Positions 63,979 to 64,000 of a stretch of DNA of 64,000 nucleotides are shown piece by piece. The stretch comes from Chryseobacterium senegalense. Its GTDB lineage: Bacteria > Bacteroidota > Bacteroidia > Flavobacteriales > Weeksellaceae. Location: assembly GCA_001403755.1 (NCBI GenBank), contig CYUH01000015.1:1342589-1406588 (forward strand), written 5' to 3'. Position numbers and translations under genes: made by a program. A model generated the notes under the pieces. It ran no database searches and was not told the origin of the DNA. It was given only the letters and a program-made list of their open reading frames with translations. Each line of letters begins with the position of its first letter. The stretch's first letter is position 1.

Positions 63979-64000
63979 AACTTATTTCATATTCACTATT

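Overview
The window is low-GC DNA from a Bacteroidota, class Flavobacteriia, most likely the Chryseobacterium group (Weeksellaceae). The evidence is flavobacterial gene content (DUF4197, DUF493, lone GltB-like FMN protein, plant-type glutaminyl cyclase, epimerase-type threonine dehydrogenase), an IS982 element, promoters of the Bacteroidota form TTG-N17..23-TAnnTTTG, and no Shine-Dalgarno sequences. Nearly all of it is chromosomal core.

Layout. 1-4480: trp operon on the minus strand in the order leader-trpE-G-D-C-F, with trpF cut by the window edge. In front of trpE is a leader-peptide attenuator with three consecutive Trp codons, a gene that standard ORF calling misses. 4694-7114: a small lipoprotein, a lipoprotein cytochrome c and lysS, convergent with cydAB (7170-9514). 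9815-17127: gyrB, a DUF3298-type lipoprotein, a lipid kinase, ggt, threonine dehydrogenase and a degenerate polysaccharide-deacetylase-like protein. 17194-20005: rpsF-rpsR-rplI and a ClC transporter. 20021-24917: GltB-like protein, intact IS982 element, DUF4197 and DUF493 genes, a decayed TIGR01777 oxidoreductase pseudogene and arsC; this is the most disturbed stretch. 24990-30122: deoxynucleoside kinase, a beta-propeller-like secreted protein, glutaminyl cyclase, M1 peptidase, a small broken gene with two poly-A lesions, and a DUF1801 gene.

30202-39041: membrane sensor kinase with dacB, bifunctional (p)ppGpp enzyme, nhaA, BrkB-type protein, rlmH, and a HipA-like kinase overlapping a DUF3037 gene. 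39107-47973: TonB-dependent receptor, pcrA/uvrD helicase, cold-shock-domain protein, a soluble three-PAS kinase with a single-domain response regulator, and secG. 48035-51543: four overlapping glycan genes (GT2, hexapeptide acyltransferase, epimerase, second glycosyltransferase). 51613-63914: recR, LURP-one-like gene, pepD, ferredoxin with its NADP reductase, a DUF3108 protein, pheS, rdgB, a CPBP protease, prfC, a DUF4349 lipoprotein and a DUF2891 protein.

The best candidates for new biology are the complete trp attenuator of E. coli logic in this phylum, a recurring arrangement in which start codons lie 4-5 nt behind the -7 box (implying leaderless mRNAs), the poly-A-interrupted small gene before the DUF1801 gene, and the HipA-like/DUF3037 pair. 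I saw no rRNA, tRNA, CRISPR array, prophage or recognisable defence island. No gene-free stretch exceeds 300 bases; the largest, between cydA and gyrB, is described.
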